This document shows, piece after piece, positions 52,440 to 63,297 of a DNA stretch of 64,000 nucleotides. This DNA is from Corydoras sp. C115 (taxonomy: Eukaryota > Chordata > Actinopteri > Siluriformes > Callichthyidae): NCBI GenBank assembly GCA_019802505.1, contig JAFMOC010000159.1, forward strand, positions 2,521,394-2,585,393, written 5' to 3'. The translations under genes and the position numbers were made by a program. The notes beneath the pieces are model-generated. The model worked only from the letters and a program-made list of their open reading frames with translations. It was not told where the DNA came from and ran no database searches. The number at the start of each line of letters is the position of its first letter. Within the stretch, counting starts at the first letter, position 1.

Positions 52440-52790
52440 GGAGGTTCACCCAGCGGGCGTGCCCGCCGAGGACCAGCCAGCGTGCGTGCCCGACAAGGTC
52501 CTGCCAGCGTGCGTGCCCGCCGAGGTCCAGCCAGCGTGCGTGCCTGCCGAGGTCCTGCCAGCCTGCATGCCCGCCGAGGTCCTGCCAGCATGTGTGCCCG
52601 CCGAGGTCCTGCCAGGGTGTGAATCCGCCGAGGTCCGCCCAGCGTGCGTGCCCGCCAAGGTCCTGCCAGCATGCGTGCCCGCCAAGGTCCTGCCAGGGTG
52701 CGAACCCGCCGAGGTCCGGCCAGCGTGCGAACCCGCTGAGGTCCAGCCAGCATGCATGCCCACCGAGGTCCTGCCAGCGCACGAACCCAT
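52440..52790. repeat. 27-bp tandem array (about 13 units)
   Basis: The unit core gtcctgccagcgtgcgtgcc matches the shorter array at 23530-23690. Confidence 0.9.
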
Positions 52791-53210
52791 CCCGAAGTCC
52801 AGGGGCGTCACGACGCCCATCCCGAAGCCCAGGGGCGTCACGCCGCCCAGCCCGAAGCCCAGGGGGCGTCATGCCGCCCAGCCGGAGGTCCAGGGGCCGC
52901 ACGCCGCCCAGCCGGAGGTCCAGGGACCGCACGCCACCCAGCCGGAGGTCCAGGGCTGCACGCCGCCCAGCCCGAGGTCCAGGGGCCGCACGCCGCCCAG
53001 CCCGAGGTCCAAGGGCCGCACGCCGCCCAGTCCGAGCAGCAGGGGCCGCACGCCGCCCAGCCCGAGCAGCAGGGGCCGCACGCCGCCCAGCCCGAGCAGC
53101 AGGGGCCGCACGCCGCCCAGCCCGAGCAGCAGGGGCCGCACGCCGCCCAGCCCGAGCAGCAGGGCCGCATGCCGCCCAGCCCGAGCAGCAGGGGCCGCAC
53201 GCCGCCAGGG
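52790..53210. repeat. 30-bp tandem array (about 14 units)
   Basis: Units around caggggccgcacgccgccca match 23690-24170. The last seven copies are almost identical. Confidence 0.9.
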
Positions 53211-53640
53211 GTGCCCGCCCCGCCACGCCGCCCGTGGGCGTCCACCTGACCATGCAGCAGGAGGGCGTGGCCCACTTCTCGTCCGACGTGGGCGCCCGCT
53301 GGACCACGCAGCCAGAGGGCGTGGCCAACTCCTCGCCCGATGTGGGCGTCCACCGGACCACGCTGCCACAGGGCGTGGCCCACTCCTCGTCCGCCGAGGC
53401 CGTCCACCGGACCACGCAGTCAGAGGGCGTGGCCCACTTCTGATCCGCCGTGGGCGTCCACCTGACTTTGCAGCCAGAGGGCGTTCGGCACGCCTCCCCC
53501 GCAGAGGGCGTCCACCTGAGGGCGCCTTCCAAGCCCGGCTCAAGGAGGGCAGAGGACCCCCCCCCCCCCCACCCGGGACTGTTATTTTTTTTCTTTCTTG
53601 GTCGCGTCCCCCCGTTGCGCGACCGCAGGGGCGGGGGTAA

Positions 53641-53774
53641 TGTAACAGGTGCCTAGGGCACCTGTCACCTGTTTTGTGTTTAGTCTTGTTCTGTTACGTT
53701 AATTAATGTTCAGTGGTTATTAGTTAGTTAATTAACGTCTTGTGATTGGTTTGTCTTGTGCACGTGGTCGGGTG
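53641..53774 (+). repeat. 3' LTR of element B, truncated
   Basis: TGTAACAGGTG through cacgtggtcgggtg, then an abrupt switch to inverted hAT sequence. Confidence 0.88.
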
Positions 53775-54273
53775 CACAACGCTTAAAACAAGCTTCCGTT
53801 TAAATCCAAACTGCGGGAGCTTCACGCTGAACACAAATAAAGAACGTGGAACATGAGAGCTCTGCAAACATGAACTGACCATCACAGAGCACCACGGTGA
53901 TGATACACCTCCTGAAACTAAACACTGATGTATGAAGCTAAACAGCAGATAAATCACTAGAACATCCCGAGGTTCTTTAGTTTAAAGTGAATCAACGTAA
54001 CGCAACGTAACACTATTAGACCGGCAGAGCAGCTTCATGCTGTATTTGGTTGTTAACTGGATAATAACAGCGATAGAGAACGTGTCTTAACGTCCGTTAT
54101 ACCAATACGTCCATATTTCACGTCCTGTCCTGTATTTGGAGTTGAGTTTTGTTGTGAAGTGAGGGATGTTTAGATGATACATTATTTCTTTCATTGTGCT
54201 TTTCATTCATTACAGGAAATGTTAACTTTTCATACATAATCGATTATCAAAATAATCGTTAGTTGCAGCCCTA
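53775..54273 (-). mobile_element. Inverted TAGGGCTGCA hAT fragment (left arm of palindrome)
   Basis: Ends ttagttgcagcccta at 54273, the reverse of the family's left terminus. Read in reverse it matches 54276 onward (gttaacatttcctgtaatgaatg, then acgttctttatttgtg, agctcccgcag). It therefore forms an inverted repeat several hundred bp long with 54275-55160. Confidence 0.82.
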
Positions 54274-55288
54274 GTTTAAGTTAACATTTCCTGTAATGAA
54301 TGAAAAGCACAATGAAAGAAATAGTATCATGTAAACATCCCTCACTTAACAACAAATGTCAACTCCAAATAACACATTATACTCAGTTGCCCTCAGTAAT
54401 GAACCAAATATTGTCTGTTCTGTAGCCTATTGGAAAAAAATTAATTAATAAATGAACTAATTAACAATCAGCTATTGAAAAAAATAAATTAACAAATTAG
54501 CCAATTAACAAAAAAATACCTCTTGTGTGAAATGTCAATTGAACACAGAGACATATATGGCTGCTTTGCACACTGTGCACAAGGCTTCCCATTTGTCTCG
54601 CCTTTTGTAAATATACACTTGCGCTTCAGCATGTTGCTTGCGGACTGACATGCAGCGCTGTGGCAATTCCCTAGTGCCTGTATATTTAATGATCCAATGA
54701 AGGTCATTTTAAAACCACAACATTTCCTCACGTTTAAAAAAAAAAACAAAAAAAAACGGGACGCCCGGGACAGGACGTGAAATACGGACATGTCCCGGGA
54801 AATACGGACGTATTCGTATAACGGACTTAAGACACGGACGTTAAGACATGTTCTTCATCACTGTCATTATCCAGTTAACAACAAAAAACAGCATGAAGCG
54901 TGCTCTGCTGGTCTAATAGTGTTACGTTGCACCGTTACGTTGATTCACTTCAAAACTAAGGAAACTCGGGATGTTGTAGTGATTTACTCTGCTGTTGAGC
55001 TTCATCCTCATCGGTGACTTCAACATGTTTAGTTTCAGGTGGTGTATCATCACCGTGGTGCTCTGTGCTGGTCAATTCATTTTCGCAGAGATCGCATGTT
55101 CCACGTTCTTTATTTGTGTACAGCGTGAAGCTCCCGCAGTTTTGATTTAAACCGGAGCTTTTTTCTGTGTTGGCTATGTTTAATTTGTGCGATTTATCAA
55201 CTTGTTTTGCAGACTCCGCCTCGTTTTGTTCAACCCGCTATTTTCTTCCAGCTGCAGGTGATGTAAGCGTTTGCGACATCGTGAGTAA

Positions 55289-55641
55289 AGCCTCATTTAT
55301 ACTCCCTCTGCGTACGGAAATGTGTACGTGCGCTTCATGCGTTATAACAGTTACTGCCCACATACTTCCTTGCGTCAGCTCCGTTGATATGGTTGTTGAA
55401 CACTACATCCATTAGAGGGCAGTTTAGAGTAAAAATCAAACATGGCGACGGCGGAGGAAATTTTGATTTTGTACAAACTGCAAAAATGACAACGACGTGG
55501 TCTGTGAGGCCACTGAACAGGTCGCGACATTTGGATGGCTTTCAGAAAACGTGCAAATTACGTACGAAATGAACGCAGAGTACGGACAAAAGGCTCCGTC
55601 CGTATCCGTCTCCGTATTTAACGTTGAGCATAAATGAGCCT
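55289..55641 (+). mobile_element. PIF/Harbinger MITE with TAA TSD
   Basis: 353 bp starting AGCCTCATTTATACTC and ending GAGCATAAATGAGCCT, flanked by TAA (55286-55288, 55642-55644). The empty site is visible in the related hAT copy at about 34955 (gcgagtaacgcg). It keeps a trace of a Harbinger-type coding start: ATGGCGACGGCGGAGGAA (MATAEE) and RPLNRSRHLDGF. Confidence 0.9.
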
Positions 55642-56019
55642 TAACACGTAAATCTCGCGACCCAATGAATCGATAAGGGAAATTCATTATCGACATTTCC
55701 CATAATCGATTTTTATAGATTTTATCGATTCGTTGTTGCAGCCCTAGTGGGAACTGTGCAGAATGCATTAAATCTCTTTAACAGGATGGCAGAAATAGTA
55801 ATCCATATTAAAAAACATAAATGATGCAGTCTGCAAGTATGACATCAGTACTTCAAACTTCAGGTTTTAGCTAGCCATTGATTTATTTTAATTCTTGGTA
55901 TATATTGGACTGCTTTGCATGTGTTTTTATGTTTTCTGCAGCTTTTTGCAGCTTTAGATATTAATGATTATTTGTCTCTAATCTCATAGTTTTCTCATAA
56001 CACAAGACTCATGTCACTC

Positions 56020-56140
56020 CATTACACATATATTTCTATTGGCTCCATGTAGCTGCTCGCATTCAGTACAAGGCACTGACTCTGGCCTACAGGACAATCT
56101 CTGGATCTGCGCCCTCTTACCTTCAACTCCAACTTCTCTC
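56020..56140 (+). mobile_element. LINE ORF2 fragment
   Basis: Reads YWLHVAARIQYKALTLAYRT, then APSYLQ, the same C-terminal signature as at 18913-19101 but on the plus strand. Confidence 0.5.
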
Positions 56141-56399
56141 CAGTGATGATTGTCGCCTGGTGTTTTAACCTCACCGTGGTGCTAATTCTCAATACCGTTA
56201 ACCTCTGCAGTACTGCATACTGTCTTTACTGCGTACTGTCTTTACTGTGTACTGTCTGTTGCACTGTTTATTGTACTGTGTATTGTCCTGTATTTATTGT
56301 GATCCTTGTGTTTGCACACGTGCACTTTATGTTGGTTGTGTAGTAACTGTTATGTGTAGCACCTTGTTCCTGGAGAACGCTGTGTTGTTCCACATATAC

Positions 56400-57058
56400 T
56401 GCAGTCCCATCCACCCAGAAAACATCATTGTGAAATTTGCTGATGACACAACGGTGGTGGGACGGATAACCGGGGTGATGAGGCGGCATACAGAGATGAG
56501 GTCCGGAAACTTGGTGAGTGAAGTGCAACTAACAACTTGGCACTGAATAACACCAAGACAAAAGAACTCATCCTTGACTTCCGACGTAACAAGGTCGCCC
56601 CTACACCCCTGTACATCAATGGTGAATGTGTAGAGCAAGTGGAATCATTCAGATTCCTGGGAGTACACATCTCTGCAGATCTCTCCTGGACAGTCAACAC
56701 CTCTGCACTGGTCAGGAAGGCCCAGCAGCGGCTTCACTTCCTGAGGGTGCTCAGGAAAGAGCAACTACACACAAGCCTGCTGGTGACCTTCTACCATTCC
56801 ACCATCGAAAGCCTGCTGACGTATGCTGTGTCAGTGTGGCACTCCAGCTGCACAGAGGCTGACAGAAGAAGACTACAGAGAGTGACCAACACAGCCGAAA
56901 AAATCATTAGCTGCTCCCTGCCTTCCATAAGCACCATCTACCACTCCCGCTGTCTCAGCAGCGCCAGGAACATCCTAAACGACAATACTAGTTGCTGTGT
57001 CAGGCCTTTTATTGAGCAAACACTTTTATTCATTTATTCGTTATTCATTTTCTTGTGA
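56400..57058 (+). pseudogene. LINE reverse transcriptase C-terminal fragment
   Basis: FADDTTVVG (RT catalytic box) near 56435 is followed, after a frame change, by the frame 56537-57058: LNNTKTKELILDFRR, ESFRFLGVHISADLSW, KAQQRLHFLRVLRKEQL, ESLLTYAVSVWH. This is the RT palm/thumb end of a non-LTR retrotransposon of the CR1/L2/Rex group; I cannot fix the clade. It is 5'-truncated. A related minus-strand fragment lies at 59225-59460. Confidence 0.78.
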
Positions 57059-57239
57059 TTTTAAGATATCCCATCCGTGAGTCTTCATGTCCTTATTAAT
57101 ACTGCCAAGTCTAAGATACTTGGCTTGGATGGCATTCTTTAATCTGTTAATTCTATTAGTAAGTCTGAGTCAGCATTGTGTCAGTGCAGAAAAACATTAA
57201 TTTCATAACTAGTAAGGTCAATAAAGGACAGACTGAAGA

Positions 57240-57560
57240 CAGTGATTAGCACGTTCACCTATCAGCGCTGGGGATCCAGGTTTGAATCTCAAACTGGGGG
57301 AAATACCACGTTTTTCCTGTGTCTGCGTGAGTTTCCTCTGGGTTCCCTGGTTTTCTCCCATAGTCCAAAAACATGGATCCAAGGTTAATTAAATGCTCTA
57401 AATTGCCACGTGTGTGTGTGTGTGTGTGTGTGTGTATGAGTGAGTGTGCCCTGTCCTGTTTTTATCTGCCCAGGGCCCGAAACATTCTCCCCTGGATGGG
57501 CATGGGACCCCCCCCCCACCTTGACTTTTAGGATTAAGCGAAAGCTAAAGAATAAATAAA
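57240..57560 (+). mobile_element. SINE-like repeat, copy g, diverged
   Basis: gtgattagcacgttcacctatcagcgctggg...tccaaaaacatggatcc...ctggatgggcatggg. Family order is kept but many positions differ, including a (GT)n expansion near 57410. An older copy. Confidence 0.75.
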
Positions 57561-57591
57561 TCTGTCAGCTTGTACAATATTTTTTGTTTCC

Positions 57592-57837
57592 TTGAACATT
57601 CATCCAAGACTGGGACATTTCATGCAAAGAATTGAGAGATTGTGGAATGACAGTTGCACAAGCCAGCAACTGTATACAGTCTGTGAAAGAATTCAAAACC
57701 TGCGAGTTCCAGGATCCCTTTTTTCACGGAATGAGATGTTCCAACTTAAAAAAGCTATACGCGTTAATCAGCAGAGCCATGGACCGGCGCGGGAATTACC
57801 TCTAATCAACATCTATCACAATTTTTCCTCAGCATAG
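57592..57837 (+). other. Short open frame of unknown nature
   Basis: 81 codons (RLGHFMQRIERLWNDSCTSQ, ERIQNLRVPGSLFSRNEMFQ). The composition is protein-like, but I recognise no family. It may be a piece of a transposon gene or of a host exon. No splice sites are convincing. Confidence 0.2.
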
Positions 57838-57839
57838 CT

Positions 57840-58834
57840 GCTGTCCTGCCACACCAAGTTCTAATTCTGCACTATTACATTCAGTCACATAATACTTTCC
57901 CTATTAATGAGAAACACTCCCTGGAATAGTATTGGTTTCAGTAATGCTGGAATGAGCTTTTAATATTATCGTGTAATGTGTTTTTCCTGTCATGACTTTG
58001 TGGATTGATTTGCAACAGTTTTACTCCTGCTGTAAAATGAGAAGAAAAGCCAGTTGTATACACTGGTGCCACACTCTGCATGCATGACCTAGCCAGAGTC
58101 ATAGAATGAAAGCATAGATTAGAACCATTCATCTATCCATCCAAAAACCATCACTAGGAAGGGGAAAAATCAGAGAGGCCACCAGGTCAAGCTATCTATC
58201 AGATGTTGTCTGGCCTGCCCTAATTCCTTTTAGGTGGATAAAAAATATAATATATAATAAAGTAGTATTTATAGACATTATTTTTAATAGGCCATAACTT
58301 TGCGTGGTTATGACCAATGTTCCTTTCAATATTCTTTTGCTGCTGGGCTAAAATCATTTTAATTGTGCAACTCATAACAGCTTGAGTAATTGAGCAGGAA
58401 TAATATGCCATATAGATAGACAGACAGACAGACATTTACCTTATGTACAGATAAAACAAAAACTTAAATCCTGTCAAAACTATAGTGCAGATAAAATGCA
58501 TATATCAATGTTAATAAGTTATAAAAAAACAGGTTTTATTTCCTGCTCTATTAAATGGGTATACATAAATGACTGTTCATGTGGGTGCTTAACTTTTTTG
58601 ATTAATAGATTTTAGCAAGAGTTTACTAATAATTGCCATTTTATCAACATCGTGTTTAAGGGTTCTATCGGGACTGCATGTATTAAAATGTTGACTGAAT
58701 TTATTTGATGTATTTTAAATGTACAATAATAACCACATGTATGTGGTGTATTATTATTGTACTGTATATGATTATTATGATAAATACACAGTAATAGCCG
58801 ATATTTGATGGATTTTTTAAATTTCTCACTGCTG
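57840..58834. other. Unannotated AT-rich sequence
   Basis: A short (GACA)n-like run is near 58420. No gene or clear element. Confidence 0.5.
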
Positions 58835-58848
58835 TCCCTTTGCTGCAG

Positions 58849-59180
58849 CGGCACGGTGGCTTAGTGGTTAGCATGTTTGCCTCTCAGTGCTAGGGATTTC
58901 TGGTTCGAATCCCAATCTGGGTGGAGTTTCCATGATCTCCCCCTGTCCACGTGGGTTTCCCCCGGGTTCTCCGGTTTCCTCCCACAGTCCAAAACCATGG
59001 ATCAAGGTTAATTGAATTCTCCAAATTGCACCATACAGAGTGTGTTTGTGTAAGTGAGCGATAGATTGGCGCCCTATGCTGGATGTATCTGCCCAGCGCC
59101 TGAAATGTTCTTCCCCGGATGGGCATGGGGAACCCCCCGCGACCCTAGTAGAAGATAAAGCGGAAGATAATGGATGGATG
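58849..59180 (+). mobile_element. SINE-like repeat, copy h
   Basis: Plus orientation with head cggcacggtggcttagtgg and tail aatggatggatg. The TSD TCCCTTTGCTGCAG (58835-58848) / TCCCTTTCTGCAG (59181-59193) has one indel. Confidence 0.88.
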
Positions 59181-59224
59181 TCCCTTTCTGCAGTGATCGT
59201 CTGTCTAATTGGGTGCTGATTCCA

Positions 59225-59460
59225 AACAAGGATATGATATTCCCTGTGAGGATGCTTTAGACGGTGCAGGAGTAGAAGTTCTGCAGGACCTTGGCGGGCA
59301 GTCTGAAATCCTTTAGACGTCGAAGGTGTAACGTAGAGACGTTGACAAGTCTTCTTTGCCAGGTTGTTAATGTGGCAGGACCAAGACGATGTGCGATGTG
59401 AAATCCAAGGTACTTAAAGCTGTCTACTGCAGCGCCGTTGAACCTCACAGGGTGGAAGTT
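59225..59460 (-). mobile_element. LINE fragment, minus strand
   Basis: The minus strand reads VDSFKYLGFHIAHRL, RRLVNVSTLHLRRLKDFRL and KVLQNFYSCTV, homologous to the RT C-terminal region at 56640-56800. Confidence 0.6.
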
Positions 59461-59461
59461 C

Positions 59462-60156
59462 CTTATCTCAGAAACGATTTTTAATTCAGAAACGATTTTC
59501 TCAGTTCAAATGGTCTTTAAATTTTGTTTAAATTATGTGATTGACAAGATGAAACGACAATGTAAATAAATATAACATTTATTTAAAACAATACTTTTAG
59601 GTTCCTTCCTGTATCAAATCTTTTTGCATCATTTTATATTTATACAAAAAAATAGGATTGCGCTAAATTAAAATGAGCGGTATTAGGTTCGCTTAACTGC
59701 CGGCTTTTTCTTACATAAAAAAAAAAAATCAGTGAACAAATAATTCTAAATATATTAATGCAAAAATTTATCATGCATTAGCCTTTAATCTAAACTAAAA
59801 TACAGTCACAGTGCATTTATATTTTGCAAATCTTTAAAACTTAACATTAAAAATAAAATACATACTTCAGTCTTTTTAACTATAATGCACCAACATTTGC
59901 TACATTTTCAAAACTTAACCTTAAATATTAAAGATATTTTCAACTTCTTTTAGTTCAGGGTGATGTCATGCAAAACAGGCTCGTGCATTTGTCGTATTTC
60001 CAAAGTACATCGATATCATTTACACTCGTTGTAAACAGTTGTACTCATGTCGAGCTCTCTCTTCCTGGCTTTAAAAGGCAAACATTGGCTTTTAACGCTG
60101 ACGGGGGGGGGTCGAAATCCCCCCTGTTGGCGTTAAAAGCCAATGTTTGCCATATG
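59462..60156 (-). mobile_element. TAGGGGTGC hAT family copy, truncated
   Basis: Aligns with 62470-63090 (cagaaacgattt..., tcctgtatcaaatctttttgcatc, acattaaaaataaaatacatacttcag). The left terminus is missing, and the right side ends in a hairpin at 60077-60151 next to the solo LTR. Confidence 0.75.
60077..60151. repeat. Perfect 22-bp inverted repeat (hairpin) at the hAT break
   Basis: Arms 60077-60098 and 60130-60151 are exact complements (core aaacattggcttttaac). The 31-bp loop contains a G run and a C run that can also pair. Confidence 0.9.
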
Positions 60157-60511
60157 TGTCACGGTAATCTACCTCGAAATAAAGCAGCTGCGCATAGGAA
60201 GCACAGAGCCGCCGCGTCTACACGCGCTGGAGGAGCCAGGCTCGCAGGTAGCAGAAGAGCGAGTTTATTTAAAGGTGCAGTGCACCAAAAAACATGAGGT
60301 ACGAACGACTAGTGACATAAAACACACGACCAGCACCGAGGACGAGAAACAACAGAAATAAATACGAAACGACACCAGACCATGTGCACAAAACAAACCA
60401 ATGACAAGACGAAGTTAATTAACTAACTGATAACCAATGAACGTTAATTAACAGAACAGAACGAAACTAAACACAAAACAGGTGACAGGTGACAGGTGCC
60501 CACCTGTTACA
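60157..60511 (-). mobile_element. Solo LTR of the element B family
   Basis: Complete: TGTCACGGTAATC...CACCTGTTACA (plus-strand reading), with a perfect 5-bp TSD ATATG (60152-60156, 60512-60516). It is the reverse complement of the LTRs at 51475-51805 and 53641-53774. It results from LTR-LTR recombination. Confidence 0.93.
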
Positions 60512-60519
60512 ATATGTAT

Positions 60520-60815
60520 GTATATACTACTCACAAAAAGTTATATTTGACTTTCATGTGAAATTCAAGGAAAATGTAAACGCTACAGTGATATCATATA
60601 ATGAATGTAGGACATTTTATTGAACAAATAACAAACAATTTATTGAAACAAAATTTAACAACACTGGTGTGTCCACCACAAAAAATTTCAACGTCTCAAT
60701 AAATCATGTTTGTCTGCTGAGGCATGGCATTCCACTCTTCTTGAAGGGCAGCCCCCAGAGTTTCAAGCCTCTATAACGCGACTCAGCTGATTCCACAGGT
60801 ATTCAATGGGATTTA
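60520..60815 (-). mobile_element. Tc1-like transposon 3' end fragment
   Basis: Starts tatactactcacaaaaagtta, a Tc1-type terminus. It continues with the typical 3' coding/UTR strings tgtccaccacaaaaaa and gtctcaataaatcatg in antisense to the transposase. The rest is missing. Confidence 0.6.
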
Positions 60816-60854
60816 GTTTAGATTTTTAATTTAACTAACAGGGTAATCGGGGTC

Positions 60855-60855
60855 C

Positions 60856-60907
<52 letters not shown>
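60855..60907. repeat. (TA)n then (GA)n microsatellite
   Basis: tatatatata followed by about 18 GA units. Confidence 0.9.
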
Positions 60908-60910
<3 letters not shown>

Positions 60911-61032
60911 CATGTTCTGGATATGAATGAATAAATTTGACTTGGCTTAAAGAAGGAATCCAAGAATGCATTTGTATGTAATCTCTTGTATCTTGTGTTT
61001 AGTTGTATTCAAAATTAATGTTGTCACTAATG

Positions 61033-61054
61033 CAGTGCTTCTCAAATAGTGGGG

Positions 61055-61104
<50 letters not shown>

Positions 61105-61844
61105 CGGTGCCTGGGGGGGGGGGGGGGGCGCATAACAAGAAATCAACAAGAGAGCAACAAAAGTCAACCGAAAGTTAAAACGAGGAAAGTGTATGTAGCG
61201 CTTGGTTTCACTGTAACAAGGTGGGAGACGAAGAAAGACCGGCGTGTCTTCTGTGTCTTTAAATGTTGGCAGCGGACAGCGTGAAATAAATGAAGGCGTC
61301 ACTTAAAGACATTACACCCCAATCACACTGATAACCGCTCGAGTTTTTAATCGAAAACGTGACGCGTACAGCAAGCAATTATAAAGCTTTATGAAAGCTA
61401 CTGCAGAAAAGCTGTGCGCTGCAGAACGGGCACATTGTAGACATTAGTTCTGATTTCCTTATTTTGATTAAAAAAATTTAGTTTTGTAGGTTAAAGTGTT
61501 AATAAATTGAGCTCCTGAATTAATGTGTCTGATGAATTTATTATTATTTATTGATTTTATATCATTTCATTTTTCAGTATCAAATGCCAGTCAGGTCAAA
61601 AATATTTCTAGTTTAAATAAGGATTTCATTCGTTTCTGTTACAAACTAAAAAACAAAGTTAATAAAATGATTCTTTGTTCTAAGTTGATCTATATTTCTT
61701 TCTTTTTTGTTTTCTTTATTGTTAATAAGGATACATTGTTATAAAAGAGGTGTACTTATAACAAATTATAGGGGGGGGGGGGGGGGGCAAAAAGTTTTCT
61801 TCTTCCTAGGGGGGGGCTTAACAGAAAATAATTGAGAATCACTG
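61033..61844 (+). mobile_element. hAT element with ZBED-like remnant
   Basis: Ends CAGTGCTTCTCAA ... TTGAGAATCACTG, with a perfect 8-bp TSD CACTAATG (61025-61032, 61845-61852). Near 61170-61320 the plus strand reads YVALGFTV and, in another frame, RRHLKTLHPNH, the BED-finger region of SCAND3/FAM200-type hAT transposases. It contains a (TA)n tract and two G runs (about 61115-61130, 61771-61789). Deletion derivative. Confidence 0.88.
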
Positions 61845-61852
61845 CACTAATG

Positions 61853-62383
61853 TGATACTGCAACAAAAAACAAAATTACATAAATGGCTAATTTTATCAG
61901 TTTAACAGATTTTATTTTTAAAAAATAAAAGTAAAAAACAAATGGAATTTGCAGTGTTAAATTTATTTATTAAAAGCTTTAGCATTTCTGTATTTTTTAC
62001 AAAATAAATAAAAAGCTATAATATTCAGTCACAATTTGTCCTTTCTTGAAGATTTCAGCTTTTATACTATGACTAATATGTACTGTTGTGTAATGACTTT
62101 TAAATGAATAAACTAAACGGTCAATACAAACAGAAAAGCAGAAAAATCAATAAGTTTTTTATAACTTAAGAATGCAATAAAGCCCAACTGTCTCATAAGT
62201 ACAACTGAGAAACAGCTTGAAACAGGCTCCCTTTTATTCTGTATAATTCCATCTTAATTGATACAATTGTAAACATATTGCTGCCTGGTTAACAGCTAAC
62301 ATATTTTTAACTTTCGCTTTTTTACTGCCCACTCGCTTCATTTGTAATACAGTGTTTGATGTACACGGAGAGCACATATTTAC
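61853..62383. other. Unannotated AT-rich sequence
   Basis: No gene, RNA or repeat recognised. Confidence 0.5.
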
Positions 62384-63297
62384 TAGGGGTGCGAATCTCT
62401 AAGTGTCGATTCGATTCGATTCGATTTAGATTTTTCAGGTCACGATTCAATTCAGAATCGATTTTTGATTCAGAAACGATTTTTTCAGTTCAAATGGTCT
62501 TTAAAGTTTGTTTTAATGATGTGACTGAAAAGATTAAATGACAAACTAAACAAATAGAACATTTATTTAAAACAATACTTTCAGGTTCCGTCCTGTATCA
62601 AATCTTTTTGCATCATTTTATATTTATACAAAAATAGGATTGTGCTAAGTAAAAATGAGCAGTATTAGTTTAGCTTAGGTGTCTGGCTTTTTCTTACATA
62701 AAAAAACATCTATCAATGAACAAATAATTCTAATTATATTAATACAAAAGTTTACATGGTGCATTAGAATTTAATCGAAAACTAAAATACAGACGTTACA
62801 TAGTGCGTCATAGTGCATTTATATTTTGCAAATCCTTAAAACCTAACATTAAAAATAAAATACATACTTCAGTCTTTTTAACTATATTGCACCAACATTT
62901 GCTACATTTTCAAAACTTAACCTTAAATATTAAATTTTTTTTCAACTTCTTTTAGCTGTGGTTGATGTCGCGCCAAAGGGCTTGCACATTTATCGTATTT
63001 CCAAAGTAACTCGATTTCATTTTACACTCACTGCAAACAGTTGCTCTCATATCGAGCTCTCTCTTCCCAGCTATAAAATCCAAACGGTGACTTTTAATGA
63101 TGACGGGAGGGTTGTATCCCGCTCTCCACGCTACATGCTTCCCTTGCTATACGGTGTCCGAGTGGATACATAATGCGATATGCAGTACGCTTGGGAGGGG
63201 GCTCCAAAAAATAAAACTTAAACGCATTTTTTAAAAATCAATTCTTGGGCATTTTGAATCGATTCGAATCTTAAATCTATTTTTTTCAGCACCCCTA
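62384..63297 (-). mobile_element. TAGGGGTGC hAT family copy
   Basis: Ends TAGGGGTGC ... GCACCCCTA with an 8-bp TSD ATATTTAC / ATATTAAC (one mismatch; 62376-62383, 63298-63305). 914 bp, homologous to 39745-40709 in the opposite orientation; the BED remnant lies on the minus strand near 63000. The left subterminal region has a (GATTC)n run. Confidence 0.88.

Larger units (their letters stand above)
51931..53640 (+). pseudogene. Element B ORF: WRYGYE domain plus tandem repeats
   Basis: The first frame (51931-52137, 68 codons) reads MWRYGYEALCAEE, ISDDETGES and GHILPI, matching the N-terminus of the ORF at 27234. After a frame change near 52115 the homologous FWTDAPVQLVKPP...GRRAPRRGAKTQ region continues. 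From 52366 the protein is 9-residue PACVPAEVL units (about 13), 10-residue PKPRGVTPPS and QPEVQGPHAA / PSSRGRTPPS units, then longer modules containing GVAHFSSDVG. One or two frameshifts break this copy. No catalytic motif is present. It is a gag-like or accessory protein by position only. Confidence 0.6.
51475..53774 (+). mobile_element. Non-autonomous LTR element B with WRYGYE ORF
   Basis: The 5' LTR (51475-51805, missing its first ~17 bp) ends CTACCGTGACA and carries AATAAA at 51692-51697. The 3' LTR starts TGTAACAGGTG at 53641 after the purine tract gcaggggcgggggtaa, and is cut at about 53774. The interior encodes the WRYGYE domain then tandem repeats. There is no pol. The full LTR of this family is the solo copy at 60157-60511. 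Confidence 0.88.
50921..55746 (+). mobile_element. Composite TAGGGCTGCA hAT-like insertion with nested elements
   Basis: The outer ends TAGGGCTGCA (50921) and TTGTTGCAGCCCTA (55746) have a perfect 8-bp TSD GTGGGAAC (50913-50920, 55747-55754). They belong to the family of 33889-35048. The left part (50921 to about 51070) and right part (54274-55746) align with that copy. The middle is foreign: an LTR element (51475-53774), an inverted hAT fragment (53775-54273) and extra sequence including a second hAT-like terminus gggtgaccatattttcattt near 51420. A Harbinger MITE lies in the right part. Confidence 0.85.

Noticed and set aside
61042..61302. Frames across the (TA)n and G runs at 61 kb
   Set aside because: Microsatellite translation inside a hAT derivative.
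62376..62560. Arg/Ser/Phe-rich frame at the left end of the 62384 hAT copy
   Set aside because: It translates the (GATTC)n subterminal repeat and not a gene.
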